Of a stretch of 64,000 nucleotides of DNA, positions 9,120 to 18,397 are shown one piece after another (position 1 is the first letter of the stretch; every line of letters starts with the position of its first letter). A model generated the notes under the pieces. It searched no databases, was not told the origin of the DNA, and saw only the letters and a list, made by a program, of their open reading frames with translations. Position numbers and translations under genes: made by a program. Source of the stretch: Stutzerimonas kunmingensis (GTDB lineage Bacteria > Pseudomonadota > Gammaproteobacteria > Pseudomonadales > Pseudomonadaceae); NCBI RefSeq assembly GCF_002929225.1, contig NZ_PISM01000004.1:1054001-1118000 (forward strand). The letters run 5' to 3'.

Positions 9120-10078
9120 CAGGCCACCGCGACCACGTCGAGAACGCGCTGGATGACCCGGTCCTGATCAATGCCGGCGGCTTCTGCCTCGAAGGAGAGA
9201 ATCAGGCGGTGACGCAGTACATCGAACAGCATCGCCTGTATGTCCTCGGGGCTGACGAAATCGCGTCCGGCCAGCCAGGCATGGGCGCGGGCGCAGCGGT
9301 CCAGCGAGATCGAACCCCGCGGACTCGCGCCATAGGCGATCCATTCGGCCAGTTCGGCATCGAACTTGGCCGGCGTGCGCGTGGCCATGACCAGTTGCAC
9401 CAGGTATTCCTCCACCGCATCGGCCATGTACAGGCCGAGGATGTCCTTGCGCGCGGCGAAGATCGCCTGCTGGCTGACCCGATGTTCCGGCGCCGCCTCG
9501 CCATTGATCGCCTCGCCCCGGGCTTGCTGCAGGATGCGTCGTTCCACCGAGGCGTCGGGGAAGCCGATCTTCACGTGCAGCAGGAAGCGGTCGAGCTGTG
9601 CTTCGGGCAGGGGGTAGGTGCCTTCCTGCTCGATCGGGTTCTGTGTCGCCATCACCAGGAACAGCGGCGGCAGATCGTAAGTGCTGCGGCCGACGCTGAC
9701 CTGGCGCTCGGCCATGGCTTCGAGCAGCGCCGATTGCACCTTGGCCGGTGCCCGGTTGATTTCGTCCGCGAGCACCAGGTTGTGGAAGATCGGCCCCTGC
9801 TGGAAGACGAAGCTGCCGGTCTCCGGGCGATAGATTTCGGTACCGGTGATGTCGGCGGGCAGTAGGTCGGGGGTGAACTGGATTCGATGGAACTCCGCCT
9901 CCAGGCCTTCGGCGAGTTCCTTGATGGCGCGGGTCTTGGCCAGGCCCGGCGCCCCTTCGACGAGCATGTGCCCGTCGGCGAGCAAGGCGATCAGCAGGCG
10001 TTCGATCAGCCGTTCCTGCCCCAGGATCTGGGTGGACAGGAACTGTCGCAGCGCGATTATCGATTCACGGTGATCCAT
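9119..10078 (-). CDS. MoxR-family AAA+ ATPase
   Basis: A 319-residue cytoplasmic ATPase. Walker A is GAPGLAKT at residues 42-49, Walker B is LVLADEINRA, and the sensor-like ATQNPIEQEGTYPLPEAQLD stretch is typical of the MoxR branch. Length is standard. It is the first gene of the six-gene operon running to batD and is divergent from gdhB across a 210-base gap that must carry both promoters. MoxR proteins are thought to act as chaperones that insert cofactors or assemble complexes with VWA partners, here BatA and BatB. Confidence 0.93.
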
Positions 10079-10288
10079 CGTTTCGAGTCTTCCAGGTGGG
10101 CGGCAAATCGGCTGGCGCGGCGGGCAGAGACGCCGGCTGCTATTGGCTGCTACAGACAGTCGCAGGCGACTGCAGGAGAAGCGCCACTTTACTGCATTAA
10201 CCCTCGACTAGACTAACCTTGAACCTTCGTCCTGTGCCGTCAGTCACTACCGACGTCTCTTTCCCCAGCAAGCCAAGCGGAGCCATAC

Positions 10289-13200
10289 ATGGCGTTCTTT
10301 TCAGCGGCCAGCAAGGCCGACTTTCAGCAGCAATTGCAGACAGCGTTAGCGCAACACGTAGACCCGAAAATCCTGCCGCAACTGAGCCTGTTCGCCGAAC
10401 AGTTCTTCGGCATCGTCGCGCTGCCCGAACTCACCGAACGGCGCATGAGCGATCTGGTCGGCTCGACACTGGCCAGCTGGCGCCTGCTGGAGCGCTTCGA
10501 TCCCGCCAAACCCGAGGTGCAGGTATTCAACCCCGACTTCGAGAAGCACGGCTGGCAATCGACCCACAGCGTGGTCGAGGTGCTGCATCCGGACATGCCG
10601 TTTCTGGTCGATTCGGTGCGCATGGAGCTGACGCGCCGCGGCTACAGCATCCATACCCTGCAAACCAGCGTGCTGCAGGTGCGTCGCGGGGCCGACGGCA
10701 GCTTGTTGGAGCTGCTGCCCAAGGACGAGCGTGCCGCTGACAGCCACGCCGAATCGTTGATCTTCGTCGAGATCGATCGCTGCGCCAGCCCGACGGCCCT
10801 GCGCGAGCTCGAGCAGTCACTGCTGGGTGTGCTGGCTGATGTGCGTCAGGTGGTGGGTGACTTTGCGGCGATGAAGGGCAAGGCGGTCGAGCTGCAAGGG
10901 CGTCTGGAGCAGGTCAACCTGAGCATCGACGGCGACGAGCTGGAAGAGATCCGCGACTTCATGCGGTGGCTGGCGGACGACCATTTCACCTTCCTCGGCT
11001 ACGAAGAGTTCTCCGTGCAGGAACAGGCCGATGGCGGGCGCATCGTCTATGACGAAAGCTCGCTGCTGGGTCTGTCGCGCAGCATGCGCACCGGGCTTTC
11101 CGAGGAGGAGCAATCGCTCACCGGCCAATCGGTCAGCTACCTGCGTGAGCGGCTGCTGCTGTCGTTCGCCAAGGCGGCCATGCCCAGCCGCGTGCACCGT
11201 CCGGCTTACCCTGACTTCGTCTCGGTGCGTGAATTCGATGACGAGGGGCGGGTGGTTCGCGAATGCCGCTTCCTCGGCCTGTTCACCTCGTCGGTCTACA
11301 CCCAGAGCGTGCGACGCATCCCGTTCATCCGCAGCAAGGTCGAGACGGTCGTGCAGCGCGCCAATTTCGGTAGCTCCGCGCATCTGGCCAAGGAGCTGGT
11401 GCAGGTTCTCGAGGTGCTGCCGCGTGACGAGCTGTTCCAGGCGCCAATCGACGAGCTGTTCGAAAACGCCATCGCCATCGTGCAGATCCAGGAACGCAAT
11501 CGGCTGCGGCTGTTCCTGCGTTTCGACCCCTATCGGCGTTTCTGCTACTGCCTGGTGTACGTGCCGCGTGACAGTTACTCCACCGAGACACGGCTGAAAA
11601 TCCAGCAGGTGCTGCAGGAGCGGCTCGAAGCCAGCGACTGCGAGTTCTCCACCTATTTCTCCGAATCGGTGCTGACGCGCGTGCAGTTCATCCTGCGTCT
11701 GGACCCCAGCCGCGCGCTACAGGTGGATACGGTGCGTCTGGAGCAGGAAGTGCTGCAGGCATGCCGTACCTGGCAGGACGATTACCAGAGCCTAGTGGTC
11801 GAGCGCTTCGGCGAGGCCAGGGGCACCCATCTGCTCAGCGAGTTTCCGAAAGGTTTCCCGGCCGGCTACCGCGAGCGCTTCTCGCCGCAATCGGCCACCG
11901 TCGACATGCAGCATGTGCTCGACCTCAGCGAGGAACGCCCGCTGGTGATGAGCTTCTATCAGCCGATCACGGCTGAAGAGAACCGCCTGCACTGCAAGCT
12001 CTACCACCTGAATACACCGCTGCCGCTGTCGGACATCCTGCCGATCATGGAGAACCTGGGGCTGCGGGTGCTCGGCGAGTTTCCGTTCCGGTTGCGCGAC
12101 CGCAGCGGCCGCGAGTATTGGATACACGACTTCGCCTTCACTTATGCCGAAGGTTTGGAAATCGACCTGCTGGAGATCAACGAGGCGCTGCAGGATGCGT
12201 TCATCCATATCTACGGCGGCTTTGCCGAGAACGATGGATTCAACCGTCTGGTGCTGACCGCCGGGTTGGCCTGGCGGGAAGTGGCGCTGCTGCGCGCCTA
12301 TGCGCGCTATCTCAAGCAGATTCGCATGGGCTTCGACCTTGGCTATATCGCCAGCGCGCTGCTCAACCACACGGATATCGCCCGCGAGCTGGTGCGGCTG
12401 TTCAAGATGCGCTTCTACCTGGCGCGCAAGCTCGGTGACGAGGATCTGGCAGACAAGCAGCAACGGCTGGAACAGGCGATTCTCACAGCGCTTGATGAGG
12501 TGGCGGTACTCAACGAGGACCGGATTCTGCGGCGCTATCTGGCGCTGATTCAGGCCACCCTGCGAACCAACTTCTATCAGCCGGATGCCAACGGAAAACC
12601 CAAGTCGTATTTCAGCTTCAAGCTCGATCCGCGCTCGATTCCGGAGATGCCGCGCCCGGCACCGATGTACGAGATCTTCGTCTATTCGCCACGGGTCGAG
12701 GGCGTGCACCTGCGCGGCGGCAAGGTGGCGCGTGGCGGGTTGCGCTGGTCCGACCGTGAAGAGGACTACCGCACCGAAGTGCTCGGCCTGGTCAAGGCGC
12801 AGCAGGTGAAGAATGCGGTGATCGTTCCCGGCGGCGCGAAAGGCGGGTTCGTGCCGCGTCGTCTGCCTACCAGTGGCACGCGGGATGATATTCAGGCCGA
12901 AGCGATCGCCTGCTATCGCATTTTCATTAGTGGCCTGCTCGACATCACCGATAACCTGCATGAAGGTCAGGTCGTTTCGCCCGCCAATGTACTGCGCTAT
13001 GACGGTGACGATCCCTATCTGGTGGTCGCTGCGGACAAGGGCACCGCGAGCTTTTCGGACATCGCCAACGGCATCGCCGCCGAATACGACTTCTGGCTCG
13101 GCGACGCCTTTGCCTCGGGCGGCTCGGCAGGCTACGACCACAAGAAGATGGGCATCACCGCGCGCGGCGCCTGGGTTTCGGTCCAGCGGCACTTCCGTGA

Positions 13201-15139
13201 GCGCGGCATCAACGTGCAGACCGACGTGATCAGCGTCATCGGAATCGGCGATATGGCTGGCGATGTGTTCGGCAACGGTCTGCTGATGTCCGAAACCCTG
13301 CAGCTGGTGGCCGCGTTCAACCATCTGCATATTTTCATCGACCCCAATCCCGATCCTGCGCGCAGTTTCATCGAGCGCAAGCGCCTGTTCGACCTGCCGC
13401 GCTCGTCATGGACCGATTACGACGTGTCGCTGATCTCGGAAGGCGGTGGCATCTTCCCGCGTTCGGCCAAGCGAGTCGCGATCACGCCACAGATGAAAGA
13501 GCGCTTCGCCATCGAGGCGGATCAGCTGACCCCAGCCGAGCTGATCCACGCGCTGCTCAAGGCACCGGTGGACCTGCTATGGAATGGCGGTATCGGTACC
13601 TATGTGAAGAGCGGCGGCGAAAGCCACGCCGAAGTCGGCGACAAGGCCAACGATGCGGTGCGGGTCAATGGTGCCGATCTGCGCGCCAAAGTGGTGGGCG
13701 AGGGCGGCAACCTCGGCATGACCCAGCTGGGACGCGTCGAGTACGCGCTGCATGGCGGATCGAGCAATACCGACTTCATCGACAATGCCGGCGGCGTCGA
13801 TTGCTCGGATCATGAAGTGAACATCAAGATCCTGCTCAATGAGGTGGTCAGCGCCGGTGACATGACCGCCAAGCAGCGCGATCAACTGCTGTTCGAAATG
13901 ACCGACGCGGTGGCCGAGCTGGTGCTGCAGAACAACTACAAGCAGACCCAGGCGCTGTCCCAGGCGCAGCATCGCTCGCGGGAGCGGGCCGCCGAGTATG
14001 TTCGGTTGATCAATGCGCTGGAGGCGGCGGGGCAGCTCGACCGCGCGCTCGAGTTCCTGCCCAGCGATGACGCCCTGACCGAGCGCGCCAGCATCGGCAA
14101 GGGGCTGACCCGGCCGGAGCTGTCGGTTCTGATTTCCTACAGCAAGATCGAACTGAAGAAAGCGCTGCTGGATTCGCGCGTGCCGGACGACGACTACCTC
14201 GCCCGCGAAATGGAAAGTGCCTTCCCGCAGCAACTGAGCGAGCGTTTCCACGATGCCATGCTGCAACATCGCCTCAAGCGCGAAATCGTTGCTACCCAGA
14301 TTGCCAACGATCTGGTCAACAACATGGGCATCACTTTCGTTCAGCGCCTGAATGAGGCGACGGGCATGAGTGCGGCGAATGTCGCCGGAGCCTACGTGAT
14401 CGTGCGCGACATCTTCCATCTGCCTCACTGGTTCCGGCAGATCGAGGCGCTGGATCACAAGGTACCGGCGGAGCTGCAGTTGGCCTTGATGGATGAGCTG
14501 ATGCGCCTGGGCCGACGCGCGACGCGCTGGTTCCTGCGCAATCGTCGTAGCGAGCTGGATGCCGCACGCGACGTCGCGCACTTTGGCCCGCGGGTCGCTG
14601 CCCTTGGTCTGAAGCTCGATGAACTGCTGCAAGGCTCGACGCGTGACCGCTGGCAGGAGCGCTATAAGCGTTACACCGAAGCCGGGGTGCCGGAGCTGCT
14701 GGCGCGCATGGTGGCCGGTACCAGCCATCTGTACACGCTGTTGCCGATTCTGGAGGCCGCTGACGAAACTGGCCAGGTGCCTGCGCAGGTGGCGGCAACC
14801 TACTTCGCCGTCGGTGGTGCGCTGGAGCTTCCCTGGTATCTGCATCTGCTCACCAACCTGCCGGTTGCCAACAACTGGCAGGCCCTGGCGCGTGAAAGCT
14901 TCCGCGACGACCTCGACTCACAGCAGCGCAGCATCACGGTATCGGTGCTGCAGATGGAGAACGGTCCGGAGGCGATCAGCGAGCGGGTCGACGCCTGGTT
15001 GTCTCAACGACCAGTGTTAATGGAGCGCTGGCGCTCGATGCTGTCCGAGCTGCGCGGCGCCAGCGGCACCGACTACGCCATCTATGCAGTCGCCAGCCGC
15101 GAGCTGCAGGGGCTGGCGCAGTCGGTAGGGCATGGCTGA
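10289..15139 (+). CDS. gdhB: NAD-specific glutamate dehydrogenase, large (180-kDa) class
   Basis: A 1616-residue enzyme converting glutamate to 2-oxoglutarate and ammonia with NAD, the catabolic direction. Size and sequence fit the 180-kDa class with long regulatory N- and C-terminal extensions. The catalytic core lies around residues 800-1150: GGKVARGGLRWSDREEDYRT, then VPGGAKGGF with the substrate-binding lysine, then an NAD-binding part containing VSVIGIGDMAGDVFGNGLLM. The ATG at 10289 follows GCGGAG. It is monocistronic, ending in a clear terminator at 15215-15247. Related enzymes are allosterically controlled, for example by arginine or AMP. Confidence 0.96.
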   Translation: MAFFSAASKADFQQQLQTALAQHVDPKILPQLSLFAEQFFGIVALPELTERRMSDLVGSTLASWRLLERFDPAKPEVQVFNPDFEKHGWQSTHSVVEVLHPDMPFLVDSVRMELTRRGYSIHTLQTSVLQVRRGADGSLLELLPKDERAADSHAESLIFVEIDRCASPTALRELEQSLLGVLADVRQVVGDFAAMKGKAVELQGRLEQVNLSIDGDELEEIRDFMRWLADDHFTFLGYEEFSVQEQADGGRIVYDESSLLGLSRSMRTGLSEEEQSLTGQSVSYLRERLLLSFAKAAMPSRVHRPAYPDFVSVREFDDEGRVVRECRFLGLFTSSVYTQSVRRIPFIRSKVETVVQRANFGSSAHLAKELVQVLEVLPRDELFQAPIDELFENAIAIVQIQERNRLRLFLRFDPYRRFCYCLVYVPRDSYSTETRLKIQQVLQERLEASDCEFSTYFSESVLTRVQFILRLDPSRALQVDTVRLEQEVLQACRTWQDDYQSLVVERFGEARGTHLLSEFPKGFPAGYRERFSPQSATVDMQHVLDLSEERPLVMSFYQPITAEENRLHCKLYHLNTPLPLSDILPIMENLGLRVLGEFPFRLRDRSGREYWIHDFAFTYAEGLEIDLLEINEALQDAFIHIYGGFAENDGFNRLVLTAGLAWREVALLRAYARYLKQIRMGFDLGYIASALLNHTDIARELVRLFKMRFYLARKLGDEDLADKQQRLEQAILTALDEVAVLNEDRILRRYLALIQATLRTNFYQPDANGKPKSYFSFKLDPRSIPEMPRPAPMYEIFVYSPRVEGVHLRGGKVARGGLRWSDREEDYRTEVLGLVKAQQVKNAVIVPGGAKGGFVPRRLPTSGTRDDIQAEAIACYRIFISGLLDITDNLHEGQVVSPANVLRYDGDDPYLVVAADKGTASFSDIANGIAAEYDFWLGDAFASGGSAGYDHKKMGITARGAWVSVQRHFRERGINVQTDVISVIGIGDMAGDVFGNGLLMSETLQLVAAFNHLHIFIDPNPDPARSFIERKRLFDLPRSSWTDYDVSLISEGGGIFPRSAKRVAITPQMKERFAIEADQLTPAELIHALLKAPVDLLWNGGIGTYVKSGGESHAEVGDKANDAVRVNGADLRAKVVGEGGNLGMTQLGRVEYALHGGSSNTDFIDNAGGVDCSDHEVNIKILLNEVVSAGDMTAKQRDQLLFEMTDAVAELVLQNNYKQTQALSQAQHRSRERAAEYVRLINALEAAGQLDRALEFLPSDDALTERASIGKGLTRPELSVLISYSKIELKKALLDSRVPDDDYLAREMESAFPQQLSERFHDAMLQHRLKREIVATQIANDLVNNMGITFVQRLNEATGMSAANVAGAYVIVRDIFHLPHWFRQIEALDHKVPAELQLALMDELMRLGRRATRWFLRNRRSELDAARDVAHFGPRVAALGLKLDELLQGSTRDRWQERYKRYTEAGVPELLARMVAGTSHLYTLLPILEAADETGQVPAQVAATYFAVGGALELPWYLHLLTNLPVANNWQALARESFRDDLDSQQRSITVSVLQMENGPEAISERVDAWLSQRPVLMERWRSMLSELRGASGTDYAIYAVASRELQGLAQSVGHG

Positions 15140-15214
15140 CGAGGCCTTGCGGCTTCCTCTGTGGACGATCCGTCCGCGGCAGAGGCCGCGCCATTAATGC
15201 GGCGCAACTGAAAA

Positions 15215-15247
15215 ACGCACTGCCCTCGGGCGGTGCGTTTTTTTTTT
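15215..15247 (+). terminator. Intrinsic terminator after gdhB (bidirectional)
   Basis: ACGCACTGCC and GGCGGTGCGT pair around a CTCG loop, followed by a run of ten Ts (15238-15247). A-rich sequence on the other side lets it also serve the convergent gene ending at 15293. Confidence 0.93.
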
Positions 15248-15292
15248 AGCGGATGGGTGTTTGCTGCGCAGGGAGTCCGTGGCGGTAAACGC

Positions 15293-16204
15293 TCAGTCCT
15301 GCGCAGGCAGTCCGACCTTGAAGCGAGTGATCTGCGGCAGATCGCGCAGGTAGCGAATCAGGTCGGGTGCGCCTGCCAGCTTCAGCCCCTCGCCAATGGC
15401 ATTGGCTGTGGGGTCACGCTTCTCCAGCAACAGCAACTCGGAATTGCTGGCATCGCGCAGTAGTGTCAAGCGGGCATAGGGAACCTGGCTGTCGAGCAGC
15501 ATGGCCATGAATTCACGATCGCTCCAGGCCTGAGCAGGCATCGTCACGGCGTGGTAGTCAGCGTCCAGCGCGTGAACACCGGAGCGGTCGAGGCGGTAAT
15601 CGGTGACCTCCGCCGGCAGCATGACTTCCAGGCCGCGCAAGCGCGCGTAGGCCACGGCGCAGGCAAAGGCTTCCAGATGGTGTTCGCCGGCCCAATAAAG
15701 CCGCTCCCCGAGCCAGCTGGCCTGGCGAACATCGATCGCTGCCCCCTTGTCGAAGCCGGGCAAGGCGGTACCGAGTGCTCGAAGAAAATCCTTGTAGCTG
15801 ATGATTCGTACCTGTCGACAACCCGCCGTGCTGGAAAAGGCTTCGAAGGTCGGGTAACTCGGTTCATTTTTGCGCTGCCCGCCGAAGCCGTCGATCTGCC
15901 GCAGGTCGAGCCGTGACCGGGTGCAATCCTTGCTGATCAAGCGGGTCAGCGCAGCATGGGCACGGGCCTTGTCTTCCTGCACCGGACCGGAGAGCGCACC
16001 ACGTGGCAGCTCCAGCAAGCGTTGCAGGCAGGGGCCATCGTTCCAGAAAATGCTGGGCTCAGGCTCGGGTAGGCGGGAAAAGGGCAGCTGCAGGCTGCTG
16101 GCGCGATCCTGAATGGGAAGCGAAGCCTTGGAGCGCAGCCCGAGGCGTTGCGCAAGTCGTGCGATTTGAGAAGTCAGTGAAGGCATTGGCTCGGGCAGGC
16201 TCAT
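15293..16204 (-). CDS. Conserved Pseudomonas protein of unknown function
   Basis: About 303 residues, soluble, no signal peptide. I do not recognise a catalytic motif; possible DUF6685 membership is from memory and uncertain. Notable features are a Cys-containing stretch ISKDCTRSRLDLRQIDGF and an alternation of helical and extended segments. The start is ambiguous among ATGs at 16207, 16204 and 16186; 16204 was chosen for the GAG-rich sequence upstream. It is convergent with gdhB across a shared terminator and divergent from the DUF2835 gene. Confidence 0.6.
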   Translation of the reverse strand: MSLPEPMPSLTSQIARLAQRLGLRSKASLPIQDRASSLQLPFSRLPEPEPSIFWNDGPCLQRLLELPRGALSGPVQEDKARAHAALTRLISKDCTRSRLDLRQIDGFGGQRKNEPSYPTFEAFSSTAGCRQVRIISYKDFLRALGTALPGFDKGAAIDVRQASWLGERLYWAGEHHLEAFACAVAYARLRGLEVMLPAEVTDYRLDRSGVHALDADYHAVTMPAQAWSDREFMAMLLDSQVPYARLTLLRDASNSELLLLEKRDPTANAIGEGLKLAGAPDLIRYLRDLPQITRFKVGLPAQD

Positions 16205-16365
16205 CATGATGCTTGAGCTCTCAGGGCTACGGCCGAAGTGTGGCAGACCTGTGTCATTTGCGCACGGGCTTTGCGCCACCCGTAGCGCTGGCCTGCGTCA
16301 CAGCCTTGGGCAAAGATCGCGTGTCGATGTGGCAATATCGCTGAATAGATCACTGAGGAGCCTCC

Positions 16366-16587
16366 ATGCCAAATCTGGTACTGGATATCGCGCTGTCCGC
16401 CGAACGAATGAAGGCGGTCTACCAGGGCCATGCGAATCGAGTCCTGATTCGAAGTCGCGACGGCACGCGAGTCAGCTTGCCGGCGCATCATCTGCGCCCG
16501 TTTCTGACCCACGAAGGGATATATGGTTCCTTCGAGCTCGAATTCGCTGAGCAGGGACAATTGCTGCGTTTGCGGCGTCTGCAATGA
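16366..16587 (+). CDS. DUF2835 small protein
   Basis: A 73-residue protein resembling the DUF2835 family of gammaproteobacteria: short, beta-rich, with a central RVSLPAHHLRPFLTHEGIYG stretch. The ribosome site is strong (GAGGAGCC just upstream). It lies 112 bases ahead of pyrD on the same strand, as in other pseudomonads, but may have its own promoter. Function unknown. Confidence 0.85.
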   Translation: MPNLVLDIALSAERMKAVYQGHANRVLIRSRDGTRVSLPAHHLRPFLTHEGIYGSFELEFAEQGQLLRLRRLQ

Positions 16588-16698
16588 ACCCGTCGGTCGG
16601 TGCGCTCGACCGGCCTATTTCCTCACTGGCGGCAGCGGCTGAAGCCCTCTCGGGCTGCTATACTCCGCGTCCACATTTACCGAGACCTTAGGCTGCGT

Positions 16699-17730
16699 AT
16701 GTATAACCTGGCCCGCCAGCTATTGTTCAAGTTATCTCCGGAAACTTCCCATGAACTTTCCCTCGAGCTGATTGGCGCCGGTGGCCGTCTCGGGCTCAAT
16801 GCAATGCTCGGCAAAGCGCCAGCAAGTCTTCCTGTTCAGGTGATGGGGCTCGATTTCCCCAATCCGGTCGGCCTGGCAGCAGGGTTGGACAAGAACGGCG
16901 AAGCCATTCGCGGAATGTCGCAGCTGGGCTTCGGTTTCATCGAAGTGGGAACCGTGACGCCGCGCCCGCAGCCAGGCAACCCCAAGCCACGGATATTTCG
17001 CCTGCCCGAGGCCGAGGCGATCATCAATCGCATGGGTTTCAATAACCATGGTGTAGATGCGCTGCTGGCTCGGGTAGAGGCCGCCAGGTTCAAGGGCATC
17101 CTCGGTATCAACATCGGCAAGAATTTCGATACGCCTGTCGAGCGCGCCGAGGAGGACTACCTGCTCTGCCTGGACAAGGTCTATCACCACGCAAGCTACG
17201 TCACCGTCAATGTCAGTTCGCCTAACACGCCTGGCTTGCGCAGCCTGCAGTTCGGCGACTTGCTCAAGCATTTGCTCGATGCGTTGCGACTGCGCCGTGA
17301 GGATCTGGAGATCATGCATGGCAAGCGCGTGCCGCTTGCGATCAAGATCGCTCCGGACATGACCGACGAAGAAACCGCTCTGGTGGGCGAGGCGGTATTT
17401 CAGGCCGGGATGGACGCGATCATCGCCACCAACACTACCCTTGGCCGAGAAGGCGTTGCCGGCTTGGCTCATGCTGACGAAGCTGGTGGCCTGTCTGGTG
17501 CGCCCGTTCGGGAGAAGAGCACGCATACGGTCAGGGTGCTGGCACAGACGCTAGGCGGACGGCTGCCGATCATTGCTGTGGGCGGCATCACCGAGGGCAG
17601 GCACGCGGCAGAGAAGATCGAGGCGGGTGCCAGCCTGGTTCAGTTGTATTCAGGTTTCATCTACAAGGGACCGGCATTGATCCGCGAGGCGGTGGATGCC
17701 ATCGCGGCGCTGCGTTCAAAAGCGCATTGA
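16699..17730 (+). CDS. pyrD: Dihydroorotate dehydrogenase, class 2
   Basis: A 343-residue quinone-linked FMN enzyme for the fourth step of pyrimidine synthesis. Class 2 is shown by the membrane-associating N-terminal helix ([20 protein letters not shown]) and motifs [33 protein letters not shown] with the catalytic serine, and the FMN phosphate site [18 protein letters not shown]. The ATG at 16699 matches the family start; upstream in-frame ATG 16600 would add 33 unrelated residues. A hairpin at 17744-17764 separates it from the convergent rmf. Confidence 0.97.
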   Translation: MYNLARQLLFKLSPETSHELSLELIGAGGRLGLNAMLGKAPASLPVQVMGLDFPNPVGLAAGLDKNGEAIRGMSQLGFGFIEVGTVTPRPQPGNPKPRIFRLPEAEAIINRMGFNNHGVDALLARVEAARFKGILGINIGKNFDTPVERAEEDYLLCLDKVYHHASYVTVNVSSPNTPGLRSLQFGDLLKHLLDALRLRREDLEIMHGKRVPLAIKIAPDMTDEETALVGEAVFQAGMDAIIATNTTLGREGVAGLAHADEAGGLSGAPVREKSTHTVRVLAQTLGGRLPIIAVGGITEGRHAAEKIEAGASLVQLYSGFIYKGPALIREAVDAIAALRSKAH

Positions 17731-17743
17731 TGATTGCCCGGAA

Positions 17744-17764
17744 GGGGCTCCTGTTGGGAGCCCC
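17744..17764. terminator. Hairpin between convergent pyrD and rmf
   Basis: A perfect eight-base stem GGGGCTCC/GGAGCCCC with a five-base loop lies 14 bases after the pyrD stop. There is no T run, so termination efficiency is uncertain; it is the only strong structure in the convergent gap. Confidence 0.55.
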
Positions 17765-17822
17765 TGGGCTTCTCGCCCGCCGCCCGGGTGGGGCGCGCTA
17801 TCAAGTCGGGTGGATCGGTGAA

Positions 17823-18038
17823 TTAGCCGACCGCGTGAAGTTCGTTGAGTCTATGCAGACCGGCCGTGCCGGTCAGACCATCCCAGTTGTCGCCGCGACC
17901 CTCCCGCCAGCCGTTAATCCAGGCTTGGCGAACATTGGGATGGGAAAAAGGACAGAGGTCGCGAGATTTGCCATGTATGCCGTGCTGATAACCGCGTAGA
18001 AATGCTCGTTCCATCGGATCACGCTTGAGTCTTCTCAT
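17823..18038 (-). CDS. rmf: Ribosome modulation factor
   Basis: A 71-residue basic protein that converts 70S ribosomes to inactive 100S dimers in stationary phase. It matches the family closely: MRRLKRDPMERAFLRGYQHG at the start, PNVRQAWINGWREGRGDNWD, ending in HRLNELHAVG. It stands alone, convergent with pyrD. Growth-phase and stringent control are known for the family; I see no operator I can name. Confidence 0.97.
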   Translation of the reverse strand: MRRLKRDPMERAFLRGYQHGIHGKSRDLCPFSHPNVRQAWINGWREGRGDNWDGLTGTAGLHRLNELHAVG

Positions 18039-18397
18039 TGGGTATTGCCCTCAGTGGTTGACTGGTGTTCCTGTGGCCTCATGGCGAGGCCGGGCAGATA
18101 GACTGCCAATGAAGCGCGCTGCCGGCGTGGCGCGCTTCGCCGGCACCATTGCGATGTCGGCCTGAGGTGAGTTCTAACGCAATGCTGAAGACGCTGGAAT
18201 GATCGTTTTGTCATAAGTAGGTAACGAATCTATGGTTCTACCCATAAGCCTGAAAGGGCAAGGGATGCGAAGTGCACTGCTTGGCCACTTCTGCATGATT
18301 GCAACCATGATGTTTGTAACCTCTTTCTAATTTTCTTTGCTGGGCCTGTTCCGACGAAAGGGTCGCGACGGTCCGAAGCACCTTTTGTGGAAACTCC
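18039..18397. other. Divergent rmf/rlmL intergenic region
   Basis: A 359-base gap that must hold the rmf promoter (left) and the rlmL promoter (right). It contains a perfect nine-base stem GAAGCGCGC (18111-18119) / GCGCGCTTC (18130-18138) and a possible 21-codon ORF at 18265-18330. The right half (about 18190-18340) is more AT-rich than the surrounding genes, consistent with promoter DNA. Confidence 0.5.
18265..18330 (+). CDS. Possible 21-residue small membrane peptide
   Basis: ATG at 18265 preceded by AAAGGGCAAGGG, ending TAA at 18330. The product begins MRSALLGHFCMIATMMF, hydrophobic enough for a small membrane peptide. It lies 68 bases before rlmL and could be a leader peptide or a chance ORF. 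No family is recognised. Confidence 0.25.
   Translation: MRSALLGHFCMIATMMFVTSF

Noticed and set aside
11792..13330. 512-codon open frame opposite gdhB
   Set aside because: High-GC shadow of the conserved gdhB frame; no family features and no ribosome site.
13577..14845. 422-codon open frame opposite gdhB
   Set aside because: Same reason; lies entirely inside conserved glutamate dehydrogenase coding.
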